Below, piece after piece: positions 1 to 9,374 of a DNA stretch of 64,000 bases. The DNA is taken from the NCBI GenBank assembly GCA_018401705.1, contig JAGYKL010000002.1, positions 181,229 to 245,228 of the forward strand, given 5' to 3'. Below the pieces are notes generated by a model. That model was not told where the DNA came from, did not search any database, and saw only the letters and a list, made by a program, of their open reading frames with translations. Positions within the stretch are counted from its first letter, which is position 1, and each line of letters opens with the position of its first letter. A program made the position numbers and the translations under genes. The stretch is from Bacteroidia bacterium. Its GTDB lineage: Bacteria; Bacteroidota; Bacteroidia; M30B66.

Positions 1-144
1 TAGTTTATTGGTTTGTTCAATTTCCTTTTGAAGTTCTCTTTTCTTTTTTTCAAGCGAAGATTTACTAGTTTGACCAAAGGCATTAGCCGATGCTATGAAC
101 GAGATAATAAGAAATAATAATAATTTATTTAAGAATGAGCTCAT
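1..144 (-). CDS. N-terminus of a secreted coiled-coil protein, probably EnvC/M23-type murein hydrolase activator (cut by window edge)
   Basis: Only the first 48 codons are in the window, from an ATG at 142-144; the rest lies beyond position 1. The visible part is a signal peptide (hydrophobic residues about 7-20, AFGQ cleavage region at 22-25) followed by a charged lysine/glutamate stretch that looks like the start of a coiled coil. In Bacteroidota a peptidoglycan metallopeptidase of the EnvC/M23 type commonly follows a TPR gene and a DUF4292 gene, and that is the order here, so the identity rests mainly on context. The start overlaps the end of the DUF4292 gene by 20 bases. The catalytic domain cannot be seen, so any other coiled-coil periplasmic protein would also fit. 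Confidence 0.5.
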   Translation of the reverse strand, partial: MSSFLNKLLLFLIISFIASANAFGQTSKSSLEKKKRELQKEIEQTNKL

Positions 145-975
145 AGTTTTTAGGGATTGAAAACGGCAGGTTTAATTCCTTTGAAACAGTTTGCTTCGAA
201 TATTCAAGATCAATTATCACTTGTTTTTCGGCTTGAGCCTGAATTAGCATTGCTTGGGGTACTAATTTATCTTCAGAAACGTATGAGAGGTAGTCCACCA
301 TAAACTTCCTAACAGGGCGATAATCTTGCATTTCCATTCTAAGTATCTTCCCATTAAGAGAAGAAAACCAAATTTCCTGAGTAAGCACTTGTGGGATATC
401 CAACTTCCTGTCTCCTTTTTTATTCTACGCTTTTTCAAGGTGCTAGAATTAGACCCTGTTCGTCACGATCGCTCACATAATTTTCAACAGAGTAATGTAA
501 ATAGGTATTGCCTAAAAGGATGGATTGAACCATATCGAAATTTACTTCAATCTGTAAAAGGTTACGTAGATAAGCGTAATCACCTACAAAATATGTTGTA
601 GATAGCCTTACAGAATTTAGAGAATCTCTAGTATTAACATTCTAGCCACTTCAATACCAAGTGCCGGAGAGATTGACATCCATATAGCTGAATCGGTACA
701 TTACCCTGAAGGTTTGCATTAAAAGAGTTTGTTTGGTTAGCAATATTAGCCTTAACATTGACTTTAGCCGAGAACCAATCCAACTTTAATTCTGAACTTT
801 TAATTATGGCCAGTAAACTATCAGGAGATGAATAATCAGGATCTATAACCTCATCGTTTCTTTCTATCTGATTTGGCTTGTTCAGCGTTTTTTGTTTGGA
901 TTTACATCCATTTATTAGCAATAAAGCGGTCAAAATGAAAATGACACCCACACTGCATTTTCCAGTCACTTTCAC
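125..975 (-). pseudogene. DUF4292-family lipoprotein, frameshifted
   Basis: The gene begins with GTG at 973-975, directly after the stop of the upstream TPR gene. The N-terminus is a lipoprotein signal (LLLINGC near residue 24), followed by a segment typical of DUF4292, an uncharacterised Bacteroidota envelope family of roughly 250-270 residues. The frame breaks near 680. Read in another frame, the sequence gives the family-typical stretch IWMSISPALGIEVARMLI. It breaks again near 630 and once more near 430, and the last 92 residues (403-125) are then open to the stop at 125. Pieces from all frames join into one full-length DUF4292 protein, so the coding content is intact apart from small indels. 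The clustering with similar breaks in the next gene points to sequencing error rather than true decay. Confidence 0.75.
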
Positions 976-2711
976 TTATTCAATAAATTTCTTTTGTTTT
1001 ATTTTATCTTCTAGTTTCTCAGAACCTTCTCCCAACTCCCTGGCTCTGGACCAGAAATCGAGTGCGTCATTGACTTTTCCTAGTTTAAAAAGAATATCGC
1101 CTTTGTGTTCCATAATTGTTCCGCTTTTAATACCACCAGCATCGATAGCACTATCTATCCATTTATTGGCGTCTTCAAATTCACCTAATTGAAAAAGGAT
1201 CCAAGCATAAGTATCTAGAAAAGAAGGATTTCCCGGTTGTAAAACATTACATCTTTCTGCCATCTGCTTTGCTCTTTCAAGGTTTTCCTTTCTTAATGAA
1301 AGGTAGTAGGCATAGTTATTCAACACATAAGTGTTTGATTCATCATATTTCAATGCCTTTTCATATGCCTCGTTGCTTTCTTTATATTTAGAAAGATAAT
1401 TATAGCTATCGCCTAAAGAGGAATAAAACTGAGAACTTAATGCCGAATTTCCAATAGTTACGTTAGCTCCATCTTTTAATGATGAAATAGCTTCATCATA
1501 ATTTTTAAGCTGAATAGCAGCTATACCGTTGAATAAGAAAATGTTTTACTGATATGGGAAAAAGCCTCCATTGCTTCCTGCTCAGGTCGAATGTTTTGAT
1601 AATGTTGGAGTTCTGCTTCACCAGGGGGAAGTACTTGATTCCAGACATTGTAACTGCTTTTATCGGCTTCAAGAATAATTTTGTATTGTTCCAACGCTTT
1701 ATCAAGTTGACTTCTGAACAAGGAAATCTCCGTAGACGGCTCTAGCCCTGGCTCATTTGCATGAGCTGTGATAAGAGTTTCGCATAATTCCATTGCTTGA
1801 CTCTTTAAGTGCCGGATACTGAGCTGTGATATCAAAATAAGAGGCTACAAAACTTGCAGTTTAAGTTCCAAGGAAGATTCGGACAGCGAATGCCAGCTTT
1901 AATTCATCAAATGATTTTTATCGCCTTGTTGTCTGTAGAACTCGGCAAGTGAGAAGTGAACATTGGGATTATCTGGGTCACGCCGTAGAATCTCATTATA
2001 TTCTTGCAGAGCCATGTCAGGTTGATTACTGGCCTCGTATATTTCAGCCAAAAATCCATGGTAACCTGCTTCTTCAGGATAAAGAGCCATTAACTTCCTG
2101 ATTTCTTCTAAAGCTTTATCCTTTTTGCCCATTTTGAGATACAGGTTCTTCTTTTGAAGGGCAAGTTCTTCTGACAGACCTGTAATAATTTCAAGTTCAT
2201 CGTAGGTCTTCACCGCTTCAGCGTAGTCCCCAATTTGAGCTTGAGCAGCGCCTAATCCAAAAATATAATCTGGGTTATTCGGTTCCTTTTTGTTTAATTG
2301 TTCCAAAAGCGGGACAATCTCTTTAAATTTCCCTTGCTGTTCGTAAATATCAGCTAGAGCCAATTTATACCATTTGTTCTTGTCATCAAAGCGAACAGCT
2401 TGTTTAGCGCTTAGTTCTGCAGACTCAATATTTCCTATTTGAAGATATATTTGGCTTAACTCAAAATGAGTTGCTGAACTTCTCGGGTTGATTCTAATAG
2501 CTTGTTGAAACTTATCCTGAGCAATACTGAAGTTTCCAAGAAGCTTGTCTTTCTCGGCATCATGAAACAAGTATGCAAACTCAAGTCTTTCTTTTTCTGA
2601 AAGCTCTGCGCCGGATGAAGGGCCTTGATTAGTAATTGCTTTTTTCTGCGATGAGCAAGAAATAACCCCCAATACGAGGGAAAATAGTAGAAGTGTTCTG
2701 ATTAACGTCAT
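976..2711 (-). pseudogene. TPR-repeat lipoprotein, frameshifted
   Basis: The protein starts at the ATG at 2709-2711 with a lipoprotein signal (LGVISCSS, lipobox Cys about 19). It continues with tandem tetratricopeptide repeats for 270 residues, down to 1899. The frame is then lost. Further TPR sequence appears in other frames at about 1835-1630 and from about 1540 to the stop at 976; that last piece contains repeats around YDESNTYVLNNYAYYLSLR and NPSFLDTYAWILFQLGEF. Joined, the pieces give one protein of about 575 residues, the usual length for this Bacteroidota TPR lipoprotein. At least three indels lie between 1540 and 1900. The gene sits between the nucleotidyltransferase (6-base gap) and DUF4292 (0-base gap), so it is part of one operon. 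TPRs suggest a scaffold role in the envelope; no enzymatic motif is seen. Confidence 0.8.
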
Positions 2712-2717
2712 TTATGC

Positions 2718-3728
2718 TTAGTCCTCATGGCTAATCACTGAATAATCTCCAACGCTCACGTCTAGCATTTTGTTCTGGATTTTCACTGAATTGCCAACCA
2801 TTGAATTGGTCATAACGCTGTTTTCAATGAGCGTATTTTTCTGAATGATAGAATTTTTTACAACTGAGTTAATTACAGTTGTACCAGCCGCAAGCGAAAC
2901 ATGTGGTCCAACAATAGAGCCAATTATCTTAACACCCTCAGAGAAAAAGCAAGGTTCTATTATTAGGGAGTTATCGGTTTCTATAGACCTTTTCTTCAAG
3001 AACTCTTCTTTTCCAAGCTCTAGCCAACGAGCATGAGTATAAACAGTAGCGTTTTTGTTACCGCAATCGAGCCATTCAATAACTTTACCAGGGGCAAATT
3101 TCAAGCCCTTAGATTTCATATTCTCTAAGGCGTTTGTTAATTGGTACTCTCCTTTCTCCAGAATTTTATTGTCGATGAGATACTGTAACTCTCCTTTAAG
3201 ACCTTCACCATCTTTGAAATAGTAGATTCCTATAATAGCTAAATCAGAGACAAAATGTTGAGGTTTCTCAACAAAATCAGTTATTAATCCTTGTTCATTT
3301 AGTTTAACAACACCAAAAGCTCTTGGGTCTTCAACTTGCTGAACCCAGATTACAGAATCTTTACTTTCATCGAGCACAAAGTCTGCTTTGAAAAGAGTAT
3401 CTGCAAAAGCAACTATAAGTTTTCCTTTCAAGGAATCTGCTGCGCAGAGCACAGCATGAGCTGTTCCAAGAGGCTCATCTTGGTAATATATTTTTCCTTT
3501 TGCCCCAACTTGTTCGGCAACAGAGATTAAATCTTCTTCTGCTTGTTTCCCGAATCGACCAATGATAAAAGCAATTTCTTCAATAGGTTCATTGCATGTT
3601 CTTGCCAGTTCTTCAACAATGTGATGAACCATCGGTTTGCCAGCAAATTCCACCAAAGGTTTTGGGGTGATAAGAGTATGTGGGCGCAGGCGTTTTCCCA
3701 TGCCTGCCATAGGGATAATAATTCTCAT
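2718..3728 (-). CDS. Sugar-phosphate nucleotidyltransferase with C-terminal hexapeptide repeats
   Basis: A 336-residue cytoplasmic enzyme of the RmlA/GlmU-like nucleotidyltransferase superfamily, which transfers a nucleotide to a sugar 1-phosphate. The N-terminal signature is clear: MAGMGKRLRPHTLITPKP at residues 7-24 matches G-x-G-x-R-L-x-P-x-T-x-x-x-P-K-P. A Lys-Pro pair in FVEKPQHF around residue 155 and an Asp in FADTLF are further sugar/metal-site candidates. Residues about 255-325 form an isoleucine/valine-rich left-handed beta-helix (hexapeptide repeat), as in bifunctional or allosteric members. The substrate cannot be told from sequence; the adjacent flippase suggests cell-surface polysaccharide synthesis. 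It lies 20 bases downstream of dut and 6 bases upstream of the TPR gene in one minus-strand run. Confidence 0.85.
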   Translation of the reverse strand: MRIIIPMAGMGKRLRPHTLITPKPLVEFAGKPMVHHIVEELARTCNEPIEEIAFIIGRFGKQAEEDLISVAEQVGAKGKIYYQDEPLGTAHAVLCAADSLKGKLIVAFADTLFKADFVLDESKDSVIWVQQVEDPRAFGVVKLNEQGLITDFVEKPQHFVSDLAIIGIYYFKDGEGLKGELQYLIDNKILEKGEYQLTNALENMKSKGLKFAPGKVIEWLDCGNKNATVYTHARWLELGKEEFLKKRSIETDNSLIIEPCFFSEGVKIIGSIVGPHVSLAAGTTVINSVVKNSIIQKNTLIENSVMTNSMVGNSVKIQNKMLDVSVGDYSVISHED

Positions 3729-3748
3729 GCAGTAAATTTTGTAATCAT

Positions 3749-4183
3749 TTAGTGGACGCCAGTATGTCCGAAACCTCCAGACCCTCTGTCTGTTTCAGTT
3801 AATTCAACTGTTTGATTCCAAATAGCAGTTTCGTGTTTAGCAAACACTAATTGTGCTATTCTTTCCCCGTTATTGATTGTAAAAGCTTGATCAGAAAGGT
3901 TTACAAGGATCACCTTCACTTCTCCTCTATAATCAGCATCAATTGTTCCTGGAGAATTTAAAACTGTAATTCCGTGTTTTGCAGCCAATCCACTTCTAGG
4001 TCTTACTTGTCCTTCAAACCCTTCAGGAATTTCAAAGAAAAGGCCTGTTGGAATAATTGCTCTACCTAAGGGAGCTAGGGTAACGGGCTCTTCAAGGTTA
4101 GCTCTTAGGTCACAGCCAGCGGCATGAGCTGTTCCGTATTCGGGCGTTGGATGCGCCGAGATGTTAATGAGATTCACCTTCAT
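3749..4183 (-). CDS. dut: dUTP diphosphatase
   Basis: A 144-residue trimeric-type dUTPase, which hydrolyses dUTP to dUMP and pyrophosphate and so keeps uracil out of DNA and feeds dTMP synthesis. The five conserved motifs are present in order: AGCDLRA near the N-terminus, [11 protein letters not shown] in the middle, the [11 protein letters not shown] block with the catalytic Asp, [10 protein letters not shown], and the C-terminal glycine-rich [10 protein letters not shown] arm. A longer open frame extends upstream to 4303, but that part overlaps the flippase gene and has no homology. The ATG at 4181-4183 gives the normal family length and leaves an 11-base gap after the flippase stop. Confidence 0.96.
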   Translation of the reverse strand: MKVNLINISAHPTPEYGTAHAAGCDLRANLEEPVTLAPLGRAIIPTGLFFEIPEGFEGQVRPRSGLAAKHGITVLNSPGTIDADYRGEVKVILVNLSDQAFTINNGERIAQLVFAKHETAIWNQTVELTETDRGSGGFGHTGVH

Positions 4184-4194
4184 ACGCTGATTTT

Positions 4195-5682
4195 TTAAGA
4201 TTGTAATTGTTGCGAAATTAGTGTTTTTTTCCTGATTTCCTGATTCCATACGAAGGCTACAAATAGTAAGATTATAGTGCATTTTAGAATCCATGACAGC
4301 CAACCCTCCATAGGTAAAAACGAGGCGTATAAATAAGTTATCACAGCTGCAAAAAGCGGATAACCAATAACTTTCATCTTATTATATGGAACAGGATAAT
4401 ACTTGCTTCCTAAAACATAAGATGCGATCATCATACTTAAATAAACAATAAAAGTTGCCCATGATGCGCCTTCATATCCGTACAAGGGGATTAAAAAATA
4501 ATTTAAACCTACAGTTAAAATAGCTCCGAAAATGGCCAACCATGCACCAAAATGAGTTTTATCGTTGAGTTTAAACCAAATACTTAGGTTGAAGAAAATT
4601 CCTAAAAAGATATTCGCCATAAGCAGAACCGGAACTATGCCAAGTCCTTCATGGTAAGTTTCCCCAATAAAATATTTCACAACATTCATAAATAAAAGAA
4701 CTCCAATGTATATGGTGCTGCAAGCAATCACAAACCAAGTCATAACATCAGCATAGAGTTTCTTCGCATCTTTTTCTTTAGATTGAGAAAAGAAAAATGG
4801 TTCAGCAGCAAAGCGAAAAGTTTGAATGAAAATGGTCATTAAAACGGCTACTTTGTAGCAAGCTCCAAAAATTCCTAATTCATGCATTGCTACATCTTCG
4901 TTGAGCTGATATTTCATGCTCACTCTACTAAACATTTCATTGGTAATGCCTGCCAGTCCACCAACTAAAAGTGGCAAACTATATTTCATCATTCTAATCC
5001 ACAGATTACTTTGAAATGATATGCCTGCTTTAAGCATGTCAGGTAAAAGCAGAATAAATGTGACTACGCTCGCTAATAAATTTGATATAAACACATACCC
5101 AACGCCGAATTCGGGAGAATAAACAGAACTTGCTAATGAATAAAACATTGAGCCTGAATCCTTGAGCACCCAAGGACAGAACAAAAGAAAAAATAGATTC
5201 CCAAGAATATTGACCCCAATATTGATAAGCTTGATAAAGGCGAATTTAAATGCTTTATTCTCAAGTCTAAGTTTGGCAAAAGGGATAGCAGTAATAGCAT
5301 CTGTAGCCAAAATTAGGGCAAACCAAATAATGTAATCAGCATGCTTTGGATATTCAATCAGATTGGCAATATCGTCTAAGAAGACAATAGTTAGAAGAAA
5401 GAAAAAGACAGAACTAACAAAAAGAGAAAGTAAAGAGGTTGAATAAACTTGGGACTTATCCTCTTCATTTCGAGCAAATCGAAAAAAAGCAGTTTCAAAA
5501 CCATATGTCAAAACAATTAGCAGAAAAGCTACATAAGAATACATCTCTGTAACCACTCCATATTGCTCCGGTAAAAACACTCTTGTGTGCAATGGAACCA
5601 ATAAATAGTTTAGCAAACGCCCAACTATTGAACTTAATCCATAAATGGCTGTTTGAGAAGCTAGTGTTTTAAGTGGGTTCAA
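4195..5682 (-). CDS. Polysaccharide/oligosaccharide flippase family membrane protein
   Basis: A 495-residue integral membrane protein of the Wzx-like MOP/MATE superfamily. It has about 12-14 hydrophobic segments spread over the whole length and the family opening [20 protein letters not shown]. Such proteins move lipid-linked oligosaccharides across the inner membrane. There is no ATG near the N-terminus: the start is TTG at 5680-5682, an in-frame TAG lies six codons upstream, and the next Met is at residue 47. Homologues as I remember them begin with N/S-P-L-K at the same place, which supports TTG. It heads the minus-strand run with dut and the nucleotidyltransferase. A specific substrate cannot be inferred. 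Confidence 0.88.
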   Translation of the reverse strand: MNPLKTLASQTAIYGLSSIVGRLLNYLLVPLHTRVFLPEQYGVVTEMYSYVAFLLIVLTYGFETAFFRFARNEEDKSQVYSTSLLSLFVSSVFFFLLTIVFLDDIANLIEYPKHADYIIWFALILATDAITAIPFAKLRLENKAFKFAFIKLINIGVNILGNLFFLLFCPWVLKDSGSMFYSLASSVYSPEFGVGYVFISNLLASVVTFILLLPDMLKAGISFQSNLWIRMMKYSLPLLVGGLAGITNEMFSRVSMKYQLNEDVAMHELGIFGACYKVAVLMTIFIQTFRFAAEPFFFSQSKEKDAKKLYADVMTWFVIACSTIYIGVLLFMNVVKYFIGETYHEGLGIVPVLLMANIFLGIFFNLSIWFKLNDKTHFGAWLAIFGAILTVGLNYFLIPLYGYEGASWATFIVYLSMMIASYVLGSKYYPVPYNKMKVIGYPLFAAVITYLYASFLPMEGWLSWILKCTIILLFVAFVWNQEIRKKTLISQQLQS

Positions 5683-5859
5683 GGCCTGATTGAAAAATCT
5701 AGGTGCTAAGGAAACGATTTTTAATTAGTAAAGTATATCCTTTAAGATATACTAAGAACAAGTCAATGTTAAAACATGGTATCTTCTTCAAAAATCTCGG
5801 TTTTGCAGTAAGATTATTTCTAGTAGTAACACAAATGAATCAGGCATCTTTGAAATGCC

Positions 5860-5867
5860 TACTTTTA
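5860..5867 (+). promoter_or_regulatory. Probable Bacteroidota -7 box upstream of rseP
   Basis: TACTTTTA followed by CCGCC lies 19 bases before the rseP ATG. It matches TAnnTTTG at all fixed positions except the last. I see no convincing TTTG -33 element at the usual 19-base distance, so this is a tentative call. The remaining divergent intergenic sequence (5683-5859) is AT-rich without other obvious signals. Confidence 0.35.
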
Positions 5868-5886
5868 CCGCCATAAAAAATTAAGA

Positions 5887-7218
5887 ATGGATTATGTGAT
5901 TATGGGAGCTCAGTTAATTCTGAGTCTTTCGATATTAATTGTTTTGCATGAGATGGGGCATTTCTTTCCTGCCCGATGGTTTAAAACAAGAGTTGAGAAG
6001 TTTTATCTCTTTTTTGATTGGCCAAAGTCTTTATTCAGTATTAAAAGAGGCGATACAGAATACGGAATAGGCATGATTCCTCTTGGGGGTTATGTTAAGA
6101 TTTCGGGTATGATTGATGAATCAATGGATAAGGAGCAAATGGCCTTGCCTCCTCAGCCATGGGAATTCCGTTCAAAACCAGCTTGGCAGAGGCTAATTAT
6201 TATGATTGGTGGTGTTACAGTGAATCTTATACTGGGCATGTTTATATATGCTATGGTTTTATTTGTTTGGGGCAAGGAATATTTGCCTGTCAAGAATGCA
6301 AGCTATGGGATTGTTGTTGCAGACTCTATTGTTTATGATGCAGGATTTCGAAATGGCGATAAAGTTCTTGCATTAAACGGCAAAATGCCTGAAACATTCA
6401 AGGAGTTAAATATTGATATTCTTCTTAATGAGACATCTACTGTAAGCATTGAAAGAGCAGGGGAAAAACTAGATATTGAAATCCCACAAGGCTTTGCTGA
6501 AAAAATTATTGCCTTAAATGAGCCTGTTTTATTTTTACCTGCTGTACCAGTTTTTGTTGACTCTGTTTTAGCTGATTCTCCTGCTGCTGCAGGAGGAATA
6601 ATTAAAGGTGACCGAATAATAGGCTTGAACGAAACTTCTATTTCCTATTTTGCCGAACTACCTCCAATCCTTAACGAAAACAAAGGCAAAGAAGTTAATA
6701 TTAAGCTACTTAGAGCCAACGACACTATCAATACCAAAACACTTATTGGAGATGATGGAAAACTAGGCTTCTTTAACATTGATCCGAAAAAACTTTTCGA
6801 TTTTGAAGTTGAGAAGTACGGATTCTTTGAGTCGTTTCCTGCAGGTATTTCTGAAGGCGCTTCTACATTAGCTAATTATGTGAAGCAATTCAAGTTAGTC
6901 TTTACTAAAGAAGGCTCTAAGAAAGTAGGTGGTTTTGGTGCAATAGCTTCTCAGTTTGATAAAGGTTGGGATTGGCAGAGGTTTTGGAATATAACAGCAT
7001 TCCTATCAATAGCCCTGGCTTTTATGAATATTTTACCTATTCCTGCATTAGATGGCGGGCATGTGATGTTTCTATTATATGAAATAATTACCGGGAGAAA
7101 GCCAAATGATAAGCTACTTGAGAAAGCTCAATTAGTTGGTATGGTGTTGCTATTAAGTCTACTTGTATTTGCCAATGGTAATGACATTTATAAATGGATT
7201 TCAGGGCTGATGAAATAG
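5887..7218 (+). CDS. rseP: RIP metalloprotease RseP (site-2 protease)
   Basis: A 443-residue intramembrane zinc metalloprotease that cleaves membrane-embedded anti-sigma factors and signal-peptide remnants. The zinc motif HEMGH is at residues 21-25 inside the first transmembrane helix. The partner motif PALDGGH is near residue 387 in a late helix and supplies the third zinc ligand (Asp). Two PDZ domains sit between them, at about 125-200 and 215-290, in the order expected for RseP. The length is normal. It is followed by a GNAT gene whose start overlaps its last codons, so the two are probably co-transcribed from a promoter in the divergent gap with the flippase. Confidence 0.95.
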   Translation: MDYVIMGAQLILSLSILIVLHEMGHFFPARWFKTRVEKFYLFFDWPKSLFSIKRGDTEYGIGMIPLGGYVKISGMIDESMDKEQMALPPQPWEFRSKPAWQRLIIMIGGVTVNLILGMFIYAMVLFVWGKEYLPVKNASYGIVVADSIVYDAGFRNGDKVLALNGKMPETFKELNIDILLNETSTVSIERAGEKLDIEIPQGFAEKIIALNEPVLFLPAVPVFVDSVLADSPAAAGGIIKGDRIIGLNETSISYFAELPPILNENKGKEVNIKLLRANDTINTKTLIGDDGKLGFFNIDPKKLFDFEVEKYGFFESFPAGISEGASTLANYVKQFKLVFTKEGSKKVGGFGAIASQFDKGWDWQRFWNITAFLSIALAFMNILPIPALDGGHVMFLLYEIITGRKPNDKLLEKAQLVGMVLLLSLLVFANGNDIYKWISGLMK

Positions 7219-7775
7219 CACCAGGTTTTGCATTTCAGGAGATTGAATCTTATTCTACTGATAGAATCATACTTAGAAAGGTTGAGCCAAAAGACCATTT
7301 GTTTTTAGTTAAACATAAGAATGAGTCATTGGTGAGACGATTTCTAAATATAAATGATCATGATACCTGGGTTACAGAAAAGAGCAAGATTGAGAAAGGG
7401 TTATCCACATGGTCTTTCAGCTTTTGTAACTTCTATTTATTTGAAAAAGAAAATGGGCAGCCTTTGGGGCATTGCGGTTTCCACTTCTGGAATCAAAGAC
7501 ATCAAAAAGCCGAGTTGGGTTACATGATATATGACCCTGCTAATTATGGTAAAAGGTTCATGCAAGAAGCTTGCGAGTTTGCAGTTAATTTTGGTTTTAA
7601 AGAACTGAAACTAGTCAGAATTGAGGCAATGACTTCACCTTTTAACGAAGCATCTAAAAGAATACTTAGAAACCTAGGGTTTGAAGAAGAAGGTCTTTTA
7701 AGAAAGAACTATATCAAAAACAAAGAGCCCGAAGACTCTATCATGTTTGGATTAATTAACTCTGATATAAAATAA
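7194..7775 (+). CDS. GNAT-family N-acetyltransferase (RimJ/RimL-like)
   Basis: A 193-residue cytoplasmic acetyltransferase of the GNAT fold, using acetyl-CoA to acetylate an N-terminus, antibiotic or small molecule. The core is visible: a TDRIILRKVEPKDH opening, the central beta strands around GHCGFHFW and KAELGYMIYDP, an acetyl-CoA-loop equivalent in the YGKRFMQEA region, and the ASKRILRNLGFEEEGLLRKNY ending typical of RimJ/RimL and ribosomal-protein acetyltransferases. The chosen ATG overlaps rseP by 25 bases, which implies translational coupling. No in-frame ATG closer to the domain fits better. The substrate is unknown. Confidence 0.85.
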   Translation: MDFRADEIAPGFAFQEIESYSTDRIILRKVEPKDHLFLVKHKNESLVRRFLNINDHDTWVTEKSKIEKGLSTWSFSFCNFYLFEKENGQPLGHCGFHFWNQRHQKAELGYMIYDPANYGKRFMQEACEFAVNFGFKELKLVRIEAMTSPFNEASKRILRNLGFEEEGLLRKNYIKNKEPEDSIMFGLINSDIK

Positions 7776-7780
7776 AAAAA

Positions 7781-7812
7781 GGGGCTGTTCATTTAGAACA
7801 GCCCCTTTTTTT
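7781..7812. terminator. Bidirectional rho-independent terminator
   Basis: A perfect 10-bp stem GGGGCTGTTC/GAACAGCCCC with a 5-base ATTTA loop is preceded by a run of seven A and followed by at least seven T. It sits between the ends of two convergent genes (GNAT and DUF2911) and can end transcription from both sides. Confidence 0.95.
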
Positions 7813-7823
7813 ATTAAGTTTTT

Positions 7824-8399
7824 TTATCTCATTTCCCAAGACACAACTGTGTTTTCCCACATCATGCTTACGGTACCGTTTCCGGTTTTATCAGATTTGA
7901 TTTCGAATCCAAAGCGCTCATGAAGATCTGCAGATTTTTCAGATTTAACTTTAAATCTCAATGCATCCTTTGATTCATCATATTTATATGCACCCCATTG
8001 GTCAGGCACACTATTAAAGATAATTGTCCATTCTGAATCCCCAGGAATAGAAAACAGTGCATACTTTCCGGCTCTAAGGAAACTTCCGCCCACTTTACAA
8101 TCGCGGCTTACTTCAACAGTTGTTGCTTCATTAGCTCCTGTTCTCCAAAGCTTTCCATAAGGAACAAGATCTCCAAAGATTGTTCTTCCTTTTACGCCTG
8201 GCTGACTGAAATTTATTGTAATTGTAAGATCTCCAACTGTTTCTTTAATTGTTGCTGGAGGACTTGGGCGCTCATCCTTTTTTGCAGCGCTCATAGATGT
8301 TTTATCACTTTTTGTTTGAGCCGAAAGTGAGCCGGCTAATAAGAATGCTACCATTAATAGTGTAGTTCCTAGCGATTTTTTAATTGGTTGGATGTTCAT
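7824..8399 (-). CDS. DUF2911 domain-containing exported protein
   Basis: A 191-residue protein with an N-terminal signal peptide (hydrophobic residues about 11-24, cleavage near SLSAQT). After it comes a short low-complexity linker and the DUF2911 domain, recognised by PGVKGRTIFGDLVPYGKLWR, TGANEATTVEVS, the LRAGKYALFSIPG turn and EWTIIFN. DUF2911 is a beta-rich secreted family common in Bacteroidota with no established biochemical function. A strong promoter lies 25-54 bases upstream and the gene ends at the shared terminator, so it is monocistronic. Confidence 0.92.
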   Translation of the reverse strand: MNIQPIKKSLGTTLLMVAFLLAGSLSAQTKSDKTSMSAAKKDERPSPPATIKETVGDLTITINFSQPGVKGRTIFGDLVPYGKLWRTGANEATTVEVSRDCKVGGSFLRAGKYALFSIPGDSEWTIIFNSVPDQWGAYKYDESKDALRFKVKSEKSADLHERFGFEIKSDKTGNGTVSMMWENTVVSWEMR

Positions 8400-8423
8400 C
8401 TTTTTGTTTTTTCAGAATAGTTT

Positions 8424-8453
8424 CAAAGGTACTGTTTTCGGCTTATAGTCAAA
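8424..8453 (-). promoter_or_regulatory. Bacteroidota-type promoter for the DUF2911 gene
   Basis: On the minus strand TTTG (8453-8450), an 18-base spacer and TACCTTTG (8431-8424) match the Bacteroidota housekeeping promoter (TTTG, about 19 bases, TAnnTTTG) at every fixed base. The start codon is 24 bases further on, leaving a short leader without a Shine-Dalgarno sequence, as usual in this phylum. Confidence 0.8.
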
Positions 8454-8471
8454 ATCTATGCAAAAATCGAT

Positions 8472-9374
8472 TCAAAAAATTTCTGCGACCATACAACGAA
8501 CACCACCACCACCAAGTTGTTCAATAGTTGGGATAGATACTGGTAATAAAAGCCCTGCTTTTTGAAGTGCCGATATTTGAAAGTCGTTTAGCGCATTCAA
8601 AGCAGTTTCTGATAGAAGAATAATTTTTTCATCAAGATGATTTCTCAATTCAAGCATATTCCCTGCGAATGCCTTAGTCTGCTTCAAATCTATCTCAATC
8701 AGCATTCTTCCACCTTTCTTAAGAGAATCCTTAAGTCTTTCTTTATCAGAATCTGAAATATATTCAGTAGAAAGTAAAATAAAATCGGTGCCTATAGATA
8801 ATATAACATTAGTATGGTAAACAGGTTCTCCTGATTCATCTAATGTGTTAAAGCACATCAATTCATAGCCTAAGGCATCAGCCAAATTGCGTGCAGGGGA
8901 TTCATGAGTTCTCGGGGAAAGCGCAGCATAAGCTATTTTGTTAAGATGGTCAAATACTATGCTGCCAGTACCTTCAAGGTATTGCTGTTTCTTTTCAAAC
9001 TTTGAGAAATCTTGATATCTCCTTTCGGAGGATTGGGATAGCAGATGATTTAGAATATCCTCTCTCTTTTCAAGTCTGCGATTATGAGCCATCATAGGAT
9101 ATGTGACAATTAAATTACCAGGATGGACACCAAGCCAGTTATTCGGAAATACTGCATCAGGGCAGACAACACTTTCTCTATCATCGAAAACTAATACGTT
9201 TACACCCTCATCTCTAAGCCTTCTTACTACTCCCTGAAACTCTTGAACTGATTTTGTTGAAACATCCAGAATTTCAGCAGACGATTGAAAAGCATTACTT
9301 GATTCGGTTTCATGATTAAACCCAAAATGTAAGGGGCTAATCATTAGAACTGTATCTGTTGATTGCATTGTCAT
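8472..9374 (-). CDS. ctlX: Arginine-deiminase-superfamily hydrolase, CtlX-like (citrulline utilization)
   Basis: A 300-residue cytoplasmic protein of the guanidino-group-modifying (arginine deiminase/DDAH-like) fold. It shows an early Asp-rich loop (CPDAVFPNNWLGVHPGN), a central EGTGSIVFDH motif, a His in VYHTNVILSIG, and the nucleophile Cys about 294 in the C-terminal GGGGVRCMVAEIF. All catalytic-type residues of the superfamily are present. The closest family I recognise is the group annotated as citrulline utilization hydrolase CtlX. Its ATG overlaps the stop of the penicillin-acylase gene (ATGA at 9371-9374), so translation is coupled. The physiological substrate (citrulline or another ureido/guanidino compound) is not proven by sequence. 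Confidence 0.8.
   Translation of the reverse strand: MTMQSTDTVLMISPLHFGFNHETESSNAFQSSAEILDVSTKSVQEFQGVVRRLRDEGVNVLVFDDRESVVCPDAVFPNNWLGVHPGNLIVTYPMMAHNRRLEKREDILNHLLSQSSERRYQDFSKFEKKQQYLEGTGSIVFDHLNKIAYAALSPRTHESPARNLADALGYELMCFNTLDESGEPVYHTNVILSIGTDFILLSTEYISDSDKERLKDSLKKGGRMLIEIDLKQTKAFAGNMLELRNHLDEKIILLSETALNALNDFQISALQKAGLLLPVSIPTIEQLGGGGVRCMVAEIF

Noticed and set aside
326..1192. Plus-strand open frames opposite the DUF4292/TPR genes
   Set aside because: They have no signal, composition or family likeness, and lie antisense to recognisable minus-strand genes.
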